A DNA stretch of 64,000 nt from Panacagrimonas sp052387695 (GTDB taxonomy: Bacteria > Pseudomonadota > Gammaproteobacteria > Nevskiales > Nevskiaceae), in NCBI GenBank assembly GCA_052387695.1, contig JBQTIX010000035.1, positions 1 through 64,000 on the forward strand, written 5' to 3'. A model generated the notes under the pieces. The model searched no databases. It was not told the origin of the DNA and worked only from the letters and a program-made list of their open reading frames with translations. Both the position numbers and the translations under genes were made by a program. Positions 55,081 to 64,000 of the stretch are shown in pieces (the first letter of the stretch is position 1; every line of letters starts with the position of its first letter).

Positions 55081-56178
55081 TCAAAGGTCGAGCGTCAGAT
55101 CCGACTGCGCGCTGCTGATGCAGATGCGCAGGTTGGTTTCCGGCTCGGCGGTTTCGCCGCCGTTCTTCAGGTTTCGCGACAGGCCTTCGCGCTTGCCGCA
55201 GGCGCAGGTGTTGCAGATGCCCATTCGGCAGCCGTACTTGGGCTTTACGCCCTGCGCTTCCAGCGCGGTGAGCAGCGATTCGCCGGTCTTCACCGTCAGC
55301 ACGCGGTTGCTCTTGGCGAGCATCACGGTGACGGTCGCTCCTCTGTCCACCGGCGCGTAGACCATCGGCGTGAAGGCTTCCGACTGGAAGCTGCGCGCGA
55401 CGGGCTGGGCAATCGACTCGATCTCGCTCACGAAGCCGGCCGGGCCGCAGGCATAGACGGTCTGTTCGGCGAGGTCGGACACCGCCTGCTCGAAGAGCTT
55501 CGCTGAAGGCCGGCCGCGCAATTCGTCCGTGCCCGTCACCGCATCGCCGGTCAGCGCGATGCGAAAGTGGAAGTTCGGCTCTCGCGCCGCGAGCGACTTC
55601 AGTTCGGACAGGAAGCACAGGTCGGCGCGATGACGCGCCCAGTAGATCAGGGTCGTCTCGACCGGCATGCCACGCTGCGCGAGTTCGCGCGTCAGGCTCA
55701 TCAGCGGCGTGATGCCGCTGCCGGCTGCGAGCAATAGCAGCTTGTCGGGGAGAATTTCCGGCAGGGTCATCTCGCCAAAGGCGGGTTCCAGCTCGACGAC
55801 ATCGCCCACCCGCGCATCGGCGAACAGGTGTGTACTCACAATGCCGCCTTCGACCTTCTGCACGGCCAGGCTCAGGCGGCCGTCGGCGCTCGGCACGCCC
55901 GTCAAGCTGTAGCTACGGGTGTGGCGACGGCCTTCCACATCGACGCTCAGGTTCACATGCTGGCCGGGCTTGAAGCCAGCGAAATTGCGATTGGCCTGGA
56001 GTTCAAGCGTCACGGCGCGGCTCGATTCAGCGCGCTTGGCGACGATGCGGGCCAGCACGCGGCCATGGCTCGCAGTGCTGTCCAGCTCGCGCGCCCAGAA
56101 GTCGAACACCTGCGGGCTGACCAGCGGGCGCAGATTCCTGGCAAGAAAGCTGAGAGGGCGAACAACCGGGGAAGCCAT
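55081..56178 (-). CDS. desB: Ferredoxin reductase-type electron donor for the desaturase
   Basis: A 365-aa flavo-iron-sulfur reductase. The FAD part has RSYSLTGVPS near residue 100, the NAD(P)H part has LLLAAGSGITPLMSLT near residue 155 and YACGPAGFV near residue 248, and a plant-type [2Fe-2S] domain at the C-terminus has CRMGICNTCACGK then CISSAQ. This is the layout of DesB, which feeds electrons to DesC. ATG 56178 has GGAG 8 nt upstream; a start at 56211 is possible. Transcribed divergently from the TetR gene, with operators in between. Confidence 0.88.
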   Translation of the reverse strand: MASPVVRPLSFLARNLRPLVSPQVFDFWARELDSTASHGRVLARIVAKRAESSRAVTLELQANRNFAGFKPGQHVNLSVDVEGRRHTRSYSLTGVPSADGRLSLAVQKVEGGIVSTHLFADARVGDVVELEPAFGEMTLPEILPDKLLLLAAGSGITPLMSLTRELAQRGMPVETTLIYWARHRADLCFLSELKSLAAREPNFHFRIALTGDAVTGTDELRGRPSAKLFEQAVSDLAEQTVYACGPAGFVSEIESIAQPVARSFQSEAFTPMVYAPVDRGATVTVMLAKSNRVLTVKTGESLLTALEAQGVKPKYGCRMGICNTCACGKREGLSRNLKNGGETAEPETNLRICISSAQSDLTLDL

Positions 56179-56194
56179 TTGAACACTCCGTTTG

Positions 56195-56211
56195 AGTAAA
56201 CAAGTGTTCAC
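56195..56211. promoter_or_regulatory. DesT-like operator 1
   Basis: On the coding strand of desB the site reads GTGAACACTTGTTTACT, which closely resembles the GTGAAC..TTGTTGACT palindrome described for DesT in Pseudomonas (recalled, not searched). It also overlaps an 8-bp inverted repeat TGAACACT/AGTGTTCA spanning 56180-56210. It lies just upstream of desB. Confidence 0.6.
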
Positions 56212-56234
56212 ATCATGTCTGCGATTTCAGATTG

Positions 56235-56252
56235 AGTCAACAATCGTTTACT
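56235..56252. promoter_or_regulatory. DesT-like operator 2
   Basis: AGTCAACAATCGTTTACT is a near-perfect palindrome (arms AGTCAAC and GTTTACT, one mismatch) and shares its half-site with operator 1, 24 bp away. Two sites would let the regulator control both divergent promoters. Confidence 0.55.
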
Positions 56253-56349
56253 GAAAAACCGACGAGCGGCAAGAGCCAATATTCATCTTCATGACTCGAT
56301 TGAATTTTTTGTCCCAACAAACGTAATGGTCGTGCTAGCCTGCCGGCCC

Positions 56350-57000
56350 ATGGCGATCCGCGACGAAAAAAAACAGCAGACCCGGCAGGCCTTGATGGAA
56401 GCCGCCATCGAGCAGGTTGCAACCGGTCGCAGCTTCGCCAGCCTGTCCCTGCGCGAGGTCACGCGCGGCGCTGGCGTGGTGCCGGCCTCGTTCTATCGCC
56501 ACTTCCGCGACATGGACGAGCTGGGCCTCGCGCTCGTCGACGAGACCTGCCAGCAGTTGCGCAAGCTGATCCGCGCCGCGCGCACCGTCGGTGCGCCGGG
56601 CGACAACATGCTGTCCGCCTCGGTCAGCACCTTTCTGTTGTACGTGGAAACCAACCGCGCCGCGTTCCATTTCCTGACGCGCGAGCGTCATGGCGGCTCC
56701 AAGCCCCTGCGCGACGCGATTGCCCGCGAGATCCGCGGCTTCGTGGTGGACCTCGCCGCCGACTTCGCCAAGTTCCCGCATTACAACCAGCTTCCGCGCG
56801 AGGATCTGGAGATGATGGCCAGCCTGCTGGTGAACACGGTGGTGTCGGCGCTCGGCGAGTTGCTGGAACTGCCACCGGATCATCCGGATGCAAAGGGCGC
56901 CATCGCTCGGACACTCACCGATCAGATGCGCGTGATCGTGCTCGGCGGCCTGGCCTGGAAACCGGGGACGAAGGTTCCGTCGAAGGTTCCGTCAGGGTGA
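56350..57000 (+). CDS. desT: TetR-family fatty acid desaturation regulator (DesT/FabR-like)
   Basis: A 216-aa repressor. The N-terminal helix-turn-helix is SLREVTRGAGVVPASFYRHF near residue 36-55, and the all-helical ligand domain contains FYRHFRDMDELGLALVDETC and LTRERHGGSKPLRDAI. Relatives sense the saturated-to-unsaturated acyl-CoA ratio. The ATG at 56350 is chosen because it starts the domain (MAIRDEKKQQTRQAL). The direct repeat AAGGTTCCGTC near its end gives a tail of KVPSKVPSG. Confidence 0.87.
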   Translation: MAIRDEKKQQTRQALMEAAIEQVATGRSFASLSLREVTRGAGVVPASFYRHFRDMDELGLALVDETCQQLRKLIRAARTVGAPGDNMLSASVSTFLLYVETNRAAFHFLTRERHGGSKPLRDAIAREIRGFVVDLAADFAKFPHYNQLPREDLEMMASLLVNTVVSALGELLELPPDHPDAKGAIARTLTDQMRVIVLGGLAWKPGTKVPSKVPSG

Positions 57001-57074
57001 GCGCGAATTCAGCTTAGCCAGACAGGTCGCGACCGGAGCAGGGCGTGTGCGGTATTGTCTGATGCGCCGAGCGC

Positions 57075-57695
57075 ATGGCGCGGGCAGAAGAAAAGAAGAT
57101 GCACAGGGCCAGCCGGCCAGGCCATCTTGGAGACGATGCCGTCGTGGGAGATATCACGCTGCTCTTGAACTCGGCGCGGGCGGGCGATGTGGAGGCCCGC
57201 GATACCCTTTTCAAAGCGGTTTACGCGGAACTGCGAAAACTCGCGCGCATTCCACTGTCACGCCAATCGACCCTGACCGATCTGGACGCGTCGGGCCTGG
57301 TCAACGAGGCTTACCTGCGCCTGACCGGTCGCAAAGAATTGCCCGGAGACAATCGACGCGCCTTCTTCTCCTACGCCGCCGCGGTGATGCGCAGCGTGAT
57401 CGTCGATCATGTGCGCGAGCGCAACGCCGCCAAGCGTGGTGACGGCCTGACGCGGATCACCCTGGTCACGGGCGACATGGGCCAGGGGCTGCAAGCGCCC
57501 GAAGTTGGCGCGCTGGACGACGCCCTGCAAGACCTGCGGCGCATCGACGAGCGCTGCCACCGCGTGGTCGAGATGCGCTTTTTCGCCGGGATGTCGGTGG
57601 ACGAGATCGCACAGGTGCTGGAGGTTTCGGTGGCGACCGTCGGCCGCGACTGGGACAAGGCGCGCGCGTTTCTGTATCGCACCCTGAAGAGCTGA
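57075..57695 (+). CDS. ECF sigma factor (TIGR02999 type)
   Basis: A 206-aa sigma-70 family factor. Region 2 includes GDVEARDTLFKAVYAELRKLA and LVNEAYLRLTGR near residue 80, and region 4 has MRFFAGMSVDEIAQVLEVSVA followed by DWDKARAFLYRTLKS. This subtype is usually encoded beside a Ser/Thr kinase and controls secreted or surface proteins. Here a kinase fragment and secreted proteins follow. No anti-sigma gene is adjacent. Start 57075 or 57099 (MHRASRPG). Confidence 0.88.
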   Translation: MARAEEKKMHRASRPGHLGDDAVVGDITLLLNSARAGDVEARDTLFKAVYAELRKLARIPLSRQSTLTDLDASGLVNEAYLRLTGRKELPGDNRRAFFSYAAAVMRSVIVDHVRERNAAKRGDGLTRITLVTGDMGQGLQAPEVGALDDALQDLRRIDERCHRVVEMRFFAGMSVDEIAQVLEVSVATVGRDWDKARAFLYRTLKS

Positions 57696-57794
57696 AGCCC
57701 TTCGCTTGCGTCAACGCGGCGGTACGGCGTCGTGAGCGCACGGCACAGCAGCCTCGCGCTCCCGGATCGCACGACGAGGAATTCTTTCCCCGCG

Positions 57795-57826
57795 TGAGCG
57801 ATTCCCGGAACGGATGACGTCTGTCC
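57795..57826 (+). promoter_or_regulatory. ECF-type promoter motif, copy A
   Basis: TGAGCGATTCC and CGTCTGTCC, with the two blocks in the same relative positions as copies B and C. The CGTC core fits the -10 region of many ECF promoters. It lies 100 bp after the sigma gene and 364 bp before the sigma fragment; what it drives now is unclear. Confidence 0.55.
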
Positions 57827-58158
57827 TGACGAGACCCCAACAGCGCAGGCATTTGCTCCCTGCGCAGCACACTCCCATCAACCGATCCGGACACTGAAGA
57901 AATGAACTGCCAGCTGCAATCCTGGAAGTGCAGCCCGGGCGCCGGCTCGCTGGCGCTCATTCCAGCAAGCTGCACAGACCAGAGGGCCATACCCGTGAGT
58001 GAAGGCGCGCCGCCGGTCACGATCACCACGATGGCGAGGAACCGGCCCGGAATCATACTCAACGATGCGCGGCTGTTTCCGGGCTGGAACGGTCCCAATG
58101 ATCGCCACAACAGCGAGATCGAGACCCCATATCGTCGTGTTACCCAGCATGCCTTGAC
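57827..58158. other. Stretch without a convincing gene
   Basis: A plus-strand frame of 86 codons (57902-58162) has no coding character. On the minus strand a frame includes FLAIVVIVTGGAPSLTGMAL, which looks like a membrane segment, but no start or family can be assigned. It may be the remains of a gene once driven by promoter copy A. Confidence 0.35.
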
Positions 58159-58452
58159 ATGAACGCAAGCTTCGAGGCCGCGATGGCCCGCACCGACGAC
58201 CGCGACGCCGCCACCGCGCGGCTGTCCCGCGAACTGGCGCTGGACCTGCACGCGGCGGAAATCCAGGCGCTCGAACAGGCGCTGGCTGATCTGCGCCGCA
58301 TCGATGAGCGCTGTTATCGCGCGATCCAGTTGCAATTTCTTGGAGGGCTGTCCGTCGCCGAAATCGCCGGCGCCCTTCAACTCTCTTCCGACGTCGTGCA
58401 GAGGGACTTGAGCAAGGCGCGCGCTTTTCTGTACCGGGCCGTGCGGAGATAA
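58159..58452 (+). pseudogene. ECF sigma factor fragment, region 4 only
   Basis: A 97-codon frame. ALADLRRIDERCYRAIQLQF, GGLSVAEIAGALQLSS and RDLSKARAFLYRAVRR match region 4 of the intact sigma factor at 57075 with many identities. Region 2, needed for -10 recognition, is absent, and the first 30 residues are unrelated. It is therefore a duplicated fragment or a decayed paralog rather than an active sigma. Confidence 0.7.
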
Positions 58453-58600
58453 AGGCTGTGGAGCCGTTCCCCGCCAAGCGGACAGGCCGGTCCGCTTGCT
58501 ACGTGAACCTTGTTCGACCTACCGTCCAGCGCGCTGCCCGCAAGAGGCGCCGGGGGGTGGGAATGAACGATTTCAAGGGGCGTAGTCGGCCGGTGCATCG

Positions 58601-59893
<1,293 letters not shown>

Positions 59894-59933
59894 TGCTCGA
59901 TTCCTCCAAACCCCGGGTGACCGGGGTTTTCTT

Positions 59934-60244
59934 ATGGCGGCGGCGACATGGCCCGGGCCTGGATTCGCCGCTCTCGTTGCAGGCTGCACCCTGCAGCTCC
60001 CCGACCTGGAGCGCCGCATCCCATCCCGGCACGTGGTGATCGAATGCGTCAGTGGCCCGTGGCTACTCAACGACGTGGGCTGCAACGGTGTCTGGTTGCG
60101 CGACGAACGCAGCGGCGTGATTCTGGCCGTGCGTCCGGGTGGCAAGCGATCTGCCGCAGCGCGCCAGCCTGCGCCTGGGGCGTCCCTTTGCCGCTTACCC
60201 CGAAGGGCGTTACGTCGTTGCCTGCGAAGTGGACGGAACCCCCT
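59934..60244 (+). pseudogene. FHA-domain remnant
   Basis: LQLPDLERRIPSRHVVIECV then WLLNDVGCNGVWLRDE in one frame resemble the SRxH and NGV blocks of an FHA phosphothreonine-binding domain. After a frame change near 60140 the text continues as SDLPQRASLRLGRPFAAYPE and RYVVACEVDGTP. It lies where a partner of the kinase would be expected. Upstream and downstream parts are missing. Confidence 0.5.
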
Positions 60245-60250
60245 GAGCAC

Positions 60251-60354
60251 GTAGGTCGGTTCAAGCCGAAGGCGGAACCGACGCTGCGCGCCTTTCAACG
60301 AAGGGCGCATGTCGGGTCCGCCCGCGAAAAGCACGCGGGCTTGACACGACCTAC
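60251..60354. repeat. REP-like inverted doublet, copy 2
   Basis: Ends GTAGGTCGGTTCAAG and CTTGACACGACCTAC are inverted copies, with a hairpin CCCGC-GAAAAGCAC-GCGGG inside. Same family as 54972-55073. Together with promoter copy B it fills the 380-bp gap between the FHA remnant and the next gene. Confidence 0.7.
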
Positions 60355-60456
60355 ATCCGACATGCCGACGGAGTTCCGCCCCATGCGACGGACAACATCA
60401 AGCGACTCCTGATGCCAGCGCTCGGACCATCCACCTGGAGAGATTTTATCGATCGA

Positions 60457-60488
60457 TGAGCGATCCGGACGGCAATTTACGTCTGTAC
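60457..60488 (+). promoter_or_regulatory. ECF-type promoter motif, copy B
   Basis: TGAGCGAT and ACGTCTGT at the same 32-bp layout as copies A and C, about 140 bp upstream of the beta-helix gene. It is preceded by GATCGA, as is copy C. Confidence 0.6.
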
Positions 60489-60625
60489 ACAGCGAGGACT
60501 GCGAACAGGAATCCACAGCGAACCCGTCCGGCGGTCACGACGTTCCAAATCCGGTGCCTGCCCACAGAGGGGCGGCAGTCGCCGGCTCCTGATCGCCCCC
60601 GCTGCCGTACACGGAGAACTGCGTC

Positions 60626-62554
60626 ATGAAATGTCATCAGAACCTGTCCCAGCTCAATGCGAGGGATTTCGTCAGAACCATCCGCCCCGGGCTGCGATTC
60701 ACACCGATGGCAGCGGCCATCGCAGCCGGCCTGTTCGCGCTGGTCCCGGATGCGGCGATGGCCGCGACAATCACGGTCGGCGTCAACGGCTGCACCCTGG
60801 CCAACGCGATCAACAATGCCAACGCCAACTCCAACGCAGATGGCGCTGGCGGCTGCATTGCAGGCAGCGGCGCCGACACCATCACCCTGCCGGCGTTCAG
60901 CACACGAACCCTGACGTCCGCCCTTCCCGACGTGACCAGCACCATCACCATCGAGGGCAACAACGCGACGGTGAAACGCAGTTCCACCGCACCCGCCTTC
61001 CGGATGTTTACCGTCACGGATTCCGGCGATCTGAGCTTGAACCGGATCAGCCTCAGCGGCGGGCTGGCCGTTGCTGGGGGCGGCATCTTCAGCGAGGGTA
61101 TCCTCAAGTTGACCCGCAGCACGGTCTCCGGCAACACCGCGGAATTCTCGAGCGGCGGCATTTTCAACTTCGGAGGCACTGCCGATCTGATCGACAGCAC
61201 CGTCTCTGGCAATCAAGTCACCGACAACATCAACGGTGTTGCTGGCGGTCTCTTAAACTATGGCGGAAGCCTGAGTTTGACCCGCAGCACGGTGTCGGGC
61301 AATCGAGCCTTGACCGCTGGCGGCGTACTCGTACTGGGTGGAACGCTGACGCTGAGCGATAGCACCGTCTCGGGAAACACGGGGACGACAACGTTTGGCG
61401 GTCTGCTCAGCTCCTACTCCGTTGCACTGCTCACCAACAGCACGGTTTCAGGCAATAGCGGAGGCGTGGCTGGCGGTGGCATCGGCGTCGCCGGAGGATT
61501 CGTCGAACTGACCGACAGTACCGTGTCCGGCAACAGCGCCGGAGTGGCCGGCGGCGTTTTAGTCCTCAATGGCGATGCGATCGTTTCGCGCAGCCTGATT
61601 TCCGGCAATTTGAGCGACGGCAACAATCCACCCGAGTTCGTCCTCGGGGACAATCCCGTTGATCCCGGCAGTGTCACCGTCGGCGATCACAACCTGTTCG
61701 GTTTCAACGGCGACCCTGGCGTTTCCGGCTTTACCGTTGACGCCCTGAGCACCGACATCGTGCCGAGCGGACCTGTGGCCGGGATCCTCGCGCCGCTGGC
61801 CGATAACGGCGGCCCGACGCGAAGCCATCTGCTGGTCGCCGGCAGCCCCGCCATTGATGCCGCCGGCCCCGACTGTTCGGATACCGACCAGCGCGGCATG
61901 CTGCGACCGCAAGGTGAAGCCTGCGACATCGGTGCGGTCGAGGTGATCGATCCCGTGACAACCCTTACGCTCGCCCCCACCAGCGCCAGTCGCCCGACTC
62001 TGGAAACGCAGTGCGTCACCGTAACCGCCGCGAACTCCGCCGGCGACGGTGCCGCGAACGTGGCGGTGGACTTCACCCGCACCGGCGCCAATCCCGGCAC
62101 GCAGACCGTTGCGACCAACGGCCAGGGTCAGGCGCAGCACTGCTGGAGCGGCATCAACGGCGGCGTGGATCACGTGACCGCGTCGTTCGAAGAACTGGTC
62201 TCCAACGAGTCGGTCATCACCTGGAACAAGCGGGTCACCAATATCGCACCCGCGGCGGTGGTCGGCGTGTTTGTGCCCAGCCAGCAACTGATCCGCATCG
62301 CACCGAAGGCCACGCTGAGGGATGCCAATGGCAATGTCCCGATCGCCGGACGCACGGTGCAGTTCACAGCCGGTTCGGCCCCGCTGTGCCAGGCGGTGAC
62401 CAATGCCAGCGGCGTCGCCACCTGCAACGCCAGCCTGTCGTCCACGCTGCGCTCGGTGCTGGCGCTGGGCTACACCGCGACATTCAGCGGCGACACCAGC
62501 TATCGACCGGTGCAGAAGAAGAGTCCGCTGGTGACGATCAAGCTGGGTCTGTAG
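60626..62554 (+). CDS. Secreted right-handed beta-helix protein with Ig-like C-terminus
   Basis: A 642-aa exported protein. A signal sequence is present (RFTPMAAAIAAGLFALVPDA with AMA cleavage). Residues about 160-340 contain seven imperfect repeats of about 33 residues with S-T-V-S-G-N cores (RSTVSGNTAEFSSGG, DSTVSGNTGTTTFGG, NSTVSGNSGGVAGGG), the parallel beta-helix pattern. Then comes the choice-of-anchor Q type block DNGGPTRSHLLVAGSPAIDA with DQRG and CDIGAVE, and two Ig-like domains of the invasin/Big type at the end (VTVTAANSAGDGAANVAVDF). It is a surface or released adhesin-like protein; it probably depends on promoter copy B. Confidence 0.85.
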   Translation: MKCHQNLSQLNARDFVRTIRPGLRFTPMAAAIAAGLFALVPDAAMAATITVGVNGCTLANAINNANANSNADGAGGCIAGSGADTITLPAFSTRTLTSALPDVTSTITIEGNNATVKRSSTAPAFRMFTVTDSGDLSLNRISLSGGLAVAGGGIFSEGILKLTRSTVSGNTAEFSSGGIFNFGGTADLIDSTVSGNQVTDNINGVAGGLLNYGGSLSLTRSTVSGNRALTAGGVLVLGGTLTLSDSTVSGNTGTTTFGGLLSSYSVALLTNSTVSGNSGGVAGGGIGVAGGFVELTDSTVSGNSAGVAGGVLVLNGDAIVSRSLISGNLSDGNNPPEFVLGDNPVDPGSVTVGDHNLFGFNGDPGVSGFTVDALSTDIVPSGPVAGILAPLADNGGPTRSHLLVAGSPAIDAAGPDCSDTDQRGMLRPQGEACDIGAVEVIDPVTTLTLAPTSASRPTLETQCVTVTAANSAGDGAANVAVDFTRTGANPGTQTVATNGQGQAQHCWSGINGGVDHVTASFEELVSNESVITWNKRVTNIAPAAVVGVFVPSQQLIRIAPKATLRDANGNVPIAGRTVQFTAGSAPLCQAVTNASGVATCNASLSSTLRSVLALGYTATFSGDTSYRPVQKKSPLVTIKLGL

Positions 62555-62560
62555 CAGACG

Positions 62561-62627
62561 TAGCGTGCGCATTGCGCACGATCGACCTCACGGAGCATTG
62601 GAGAGGTCATGCGCATTGCGCACGCTA
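62561..62627. terminator. Inverted repeat after the beta-helix gene
   Basis: TAGCGTGCGCATTGCGCA (62561-62578) pairs with the arm ending at 62627, one mismatch. It begins 6 bp after the stop codon and can form a stem of about 18 bp with a 31-nt loop; no clear T run follows, so a repeat element is also possible. Confidence 0.5.
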
Positions 62628-62687
62628 AGCCGGCTCCCGCTCTATCCGCCACTTCCCGGCGGTTTGCAGCGGGCAGGCTCGATCGAA

Positions 62688-62719
62688 TGAGCGATTCCGT
62701 CCGCGGATTCCGTCTGTCC
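62688..62719 (+). promoter_or_regulatory. ECF-type promoter motif, copy C
   Basis: TGAGCGATTCC and CCGTCTGTCC at the same layout as copies A and B, 84 bp upstream of the next secreted-protein start. Confidence 0.6.
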
Positions 62720-62802
62720 CTTCGTGAGCGTCGTCATCGGCGTGCTTTTTCACCCCGAACGATGCTCATCCCATGGCTTTGAACCCAACACAGGAGATTC
62801 CG

Positions 62803-64000
62803 ATGGCCGCTTCCAATTCGTCTGCCCGGCGCGCACACGTGCGCAGTGCTGGCCGCTCGTCCGCGAGTCGTCTCACCGGCCCCGCCCGATGGCTGATCGC
62901 GCTCGCACTGGGTGGTCTGGTCTGTACCGTCCCCCTGTCCGTGCTGGCCGCGCCGCAAGCGATCGGGCCGCCGATCACGGTCTATAACCAGCCTGCAAAC
63001 CTGACCCTGCTCGCCGAGCAGGCCAGCACCGATGCGCGCGCCAACGGCGATTTCGCGGTGGCCTGGATCGATGACCTGGGCGCGGTTCGCGTGCAACGCT
63101 ATGGCGCCAACGGCGTGGCGCAAACCGCCGCGCTGGTGGCGGGGGTCGGCACCGTCGGGGTCTTGCGTAACCGGCAGCCCGACGTGGCGATGGGTGAGGA
63201 CGGCAGCATGGTGGTGGTGTGGGAACAGGGGACGGCGATCGGCTTTGCTTCCGACGTGTACTACCGACGTGTACTACCGCCGCGTCCTGCCCAGCGGTGC
63301 GCTCTCCGGCCTCGCTCCGGTCCGGGTCAACGCCGCCGGTACCTTGAATATCAGCGCCAATCAGAATGCACGGCCTGCGGTCGCAGCGGGCGTGGACGGG
63401 CGGTTCGTCGTCGCCTGGCAACGTACCGTGCAGGCGAACTCCTACAGCTAAGGTCTTTGCGCGCCGCTTTGCGGTCTCCAGCAATGTCGCGGCCGTCAGC
63501 ACTGAGTTCCCGGTCCCCGCGGCAGTCGACGCGCCGCCGGGCGAAGTCGAGCCCGACGTCGCCATGGATGCGCTCGGCGCCTATGCGATCGTCTGGCAAA
63601 CCGGCGATTCCATCGAGGGGTCGCAAATCCGCCTCCAACGGTTTGACGCTTCCGGCCAGGCCACCCTGCCGGGGCAGTTGGTCGGCGCCCCAATCAGCGA
63701 ATCCATCAGTCCGCCGGCCGTTGCTCTGAATGCGGCCGGCGACACGCTGGTGGTGGCTTGGACCGAGCTTCTCGGTTTCGGTCCGCAGTACAACAGCGTG
63801 TATGCGCGCCGCTTCGGGCCGGGTTTTCCCGCAGAGGATTTTTTCTTCGTCGCGGACGGGGGCAATGTTCAGTTCGTCCGGGCCAGCGCCGATGCTGCGG
63901 GTCGTTTCGCCGTGCTGTGGGGTGAGCGCAACTCCGTCGCAAGCAACCTAATTCCGAAGGCTACGGTCCGGCTTTACGACACCTCCGGCGCCGTGCTGGA
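62803..64000 (+). pseudogene. Secreted FVVAW-repeat protein, frameshifted, runs off the window
   Basis: Related to the island protein at 32022. ATG 62803 follows CAGGAG by 6 nt, and a signal peptide is visible (WLIALALGGLVCTVPLSVLA). Repeats such as GDFAVAWIDDLGAVRVQRYG and GSMVVVWEQG follow. At 63252-63277 a 13-bp unit (CGACGTGTACTAC) is duplicated in tandem, shifting the frame; VYYRRVLPSGALSGLAPVRV continues in the next frame to a stop at 63451. A second shift near 63440 leads to KVFARRFAVSSNVAAV, open to the window end. Either a recently broken gene or assembly errors; the original product would be a large beta-propeller-like exported protein. Confidence 0.65.

Noticed and set aside
57902..58162. 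86-codon ORF after the ECF sigma gene
   Set aside because: No ribosome binding site, motif or coding bias; ends inside the start region of the sigma fragment.
61100..61560. Possible CRISPR-like or DNA tandem repeat
   Set aside because: The regular spacing reflects the STVSGN protein repeats of the beta-helix; DNA units differ and there are no spacers.

Overview
The window is about 64 kb of GC-rich chromosome from a proteobacterium, most likely a gammaproteobacterium near the Nevskiales/Xanthomonadales. Reasons: mltF, lptE-leuS and a desT/desB/desC lipid-desaturation locus are present, the ECF sigma factor is of the type linked to Ser/Thr kinases, and there is a large acyl-CoA catabolic cluster. 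The placement is inferred from gene content only.

Region 1 (about 1-29.6 kb) is a catabolic super-cluster. It holds a MalT/AlkS-like LuxR regulator, a fused beta-oxidation enzyme, a membrane desaturase/hydroxylase with its own rubredoxin, flavin oxidoreductases and a Rieske dioxygenase alpha/beta pair. The dioxygenase runs in one direction with an enoyl-CoA hydratase, an SDR, an HSL-type esterase and a FadL porin; an AveC-like membrane protein and a TonB receptor follow. On the other strand lies a tightly coupled operon: thiolase, hydratase, 3-hydroxyacyl-CoA dehydrogenase, mesaconyl-C4-CoA hydratase (meh), citramalyl-CoA lyase (ccl), methylsuccinyl-CoA dehydrogenase-like (mcd) and mesaconyl-CoA C1-C4 CoA transferase (mct). 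Together they predict uptake and oxidation of a hydrophobic, probably methyl-branched or alicyclic compound, with a methylsuccinyl-CoA intermediate split to acetyl-CoA and pyruvate. Four nearly identical palindromes lie 60-100 bp upstream of transcription units in this cluster and look like one regulon.

Region 2 (29.6-39.95 kb) is a genomic island at the 3' end of tRNA-Ser(CGA). It carries a tyrosine integrase, an AlpA-like regulator, a primase-like protein, a DUF3987 protein and small island proteins, plus a large secreted protein. A diverged second copy of the integrase start and att region, abutting acyl-CoA dehydrogenase and acyl-CoA synthetase remnants, marks an older tandem island.

Region 3 (40-48.8 kb) is core chromosome: mltF, def, a [2Fe-2S] ferredoxin, a glcF-like protein, lptE, leuS, moxR and a vapBC module. 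Region 4 (49.1-53.8 kb) is a scrambled mobile segment. An integrase start is fused in frame to a TraG/VirD4 fragment, and the missing TraG C-terminus lies inverted 3.3 kb away. Between them are brnTA and an unrecognised zinc-ribbon protein with an RHxxxH (HEPN-like) motif.

Region 5 (53.8-64 kb) holds desC, desB and desT with two operator-like palindromes, then an ECF sigma factor, a second sigma fragment, a truncated Ser/Thr kinase, an FHA remnant and two secreted repeat proteins. A 32-bp two-block promoter-like motif with fixed spacing occurs three times here. The window also contains two families of small non-autonomous transposable elements with clear target duplications, and several REP-like hairpin elements.
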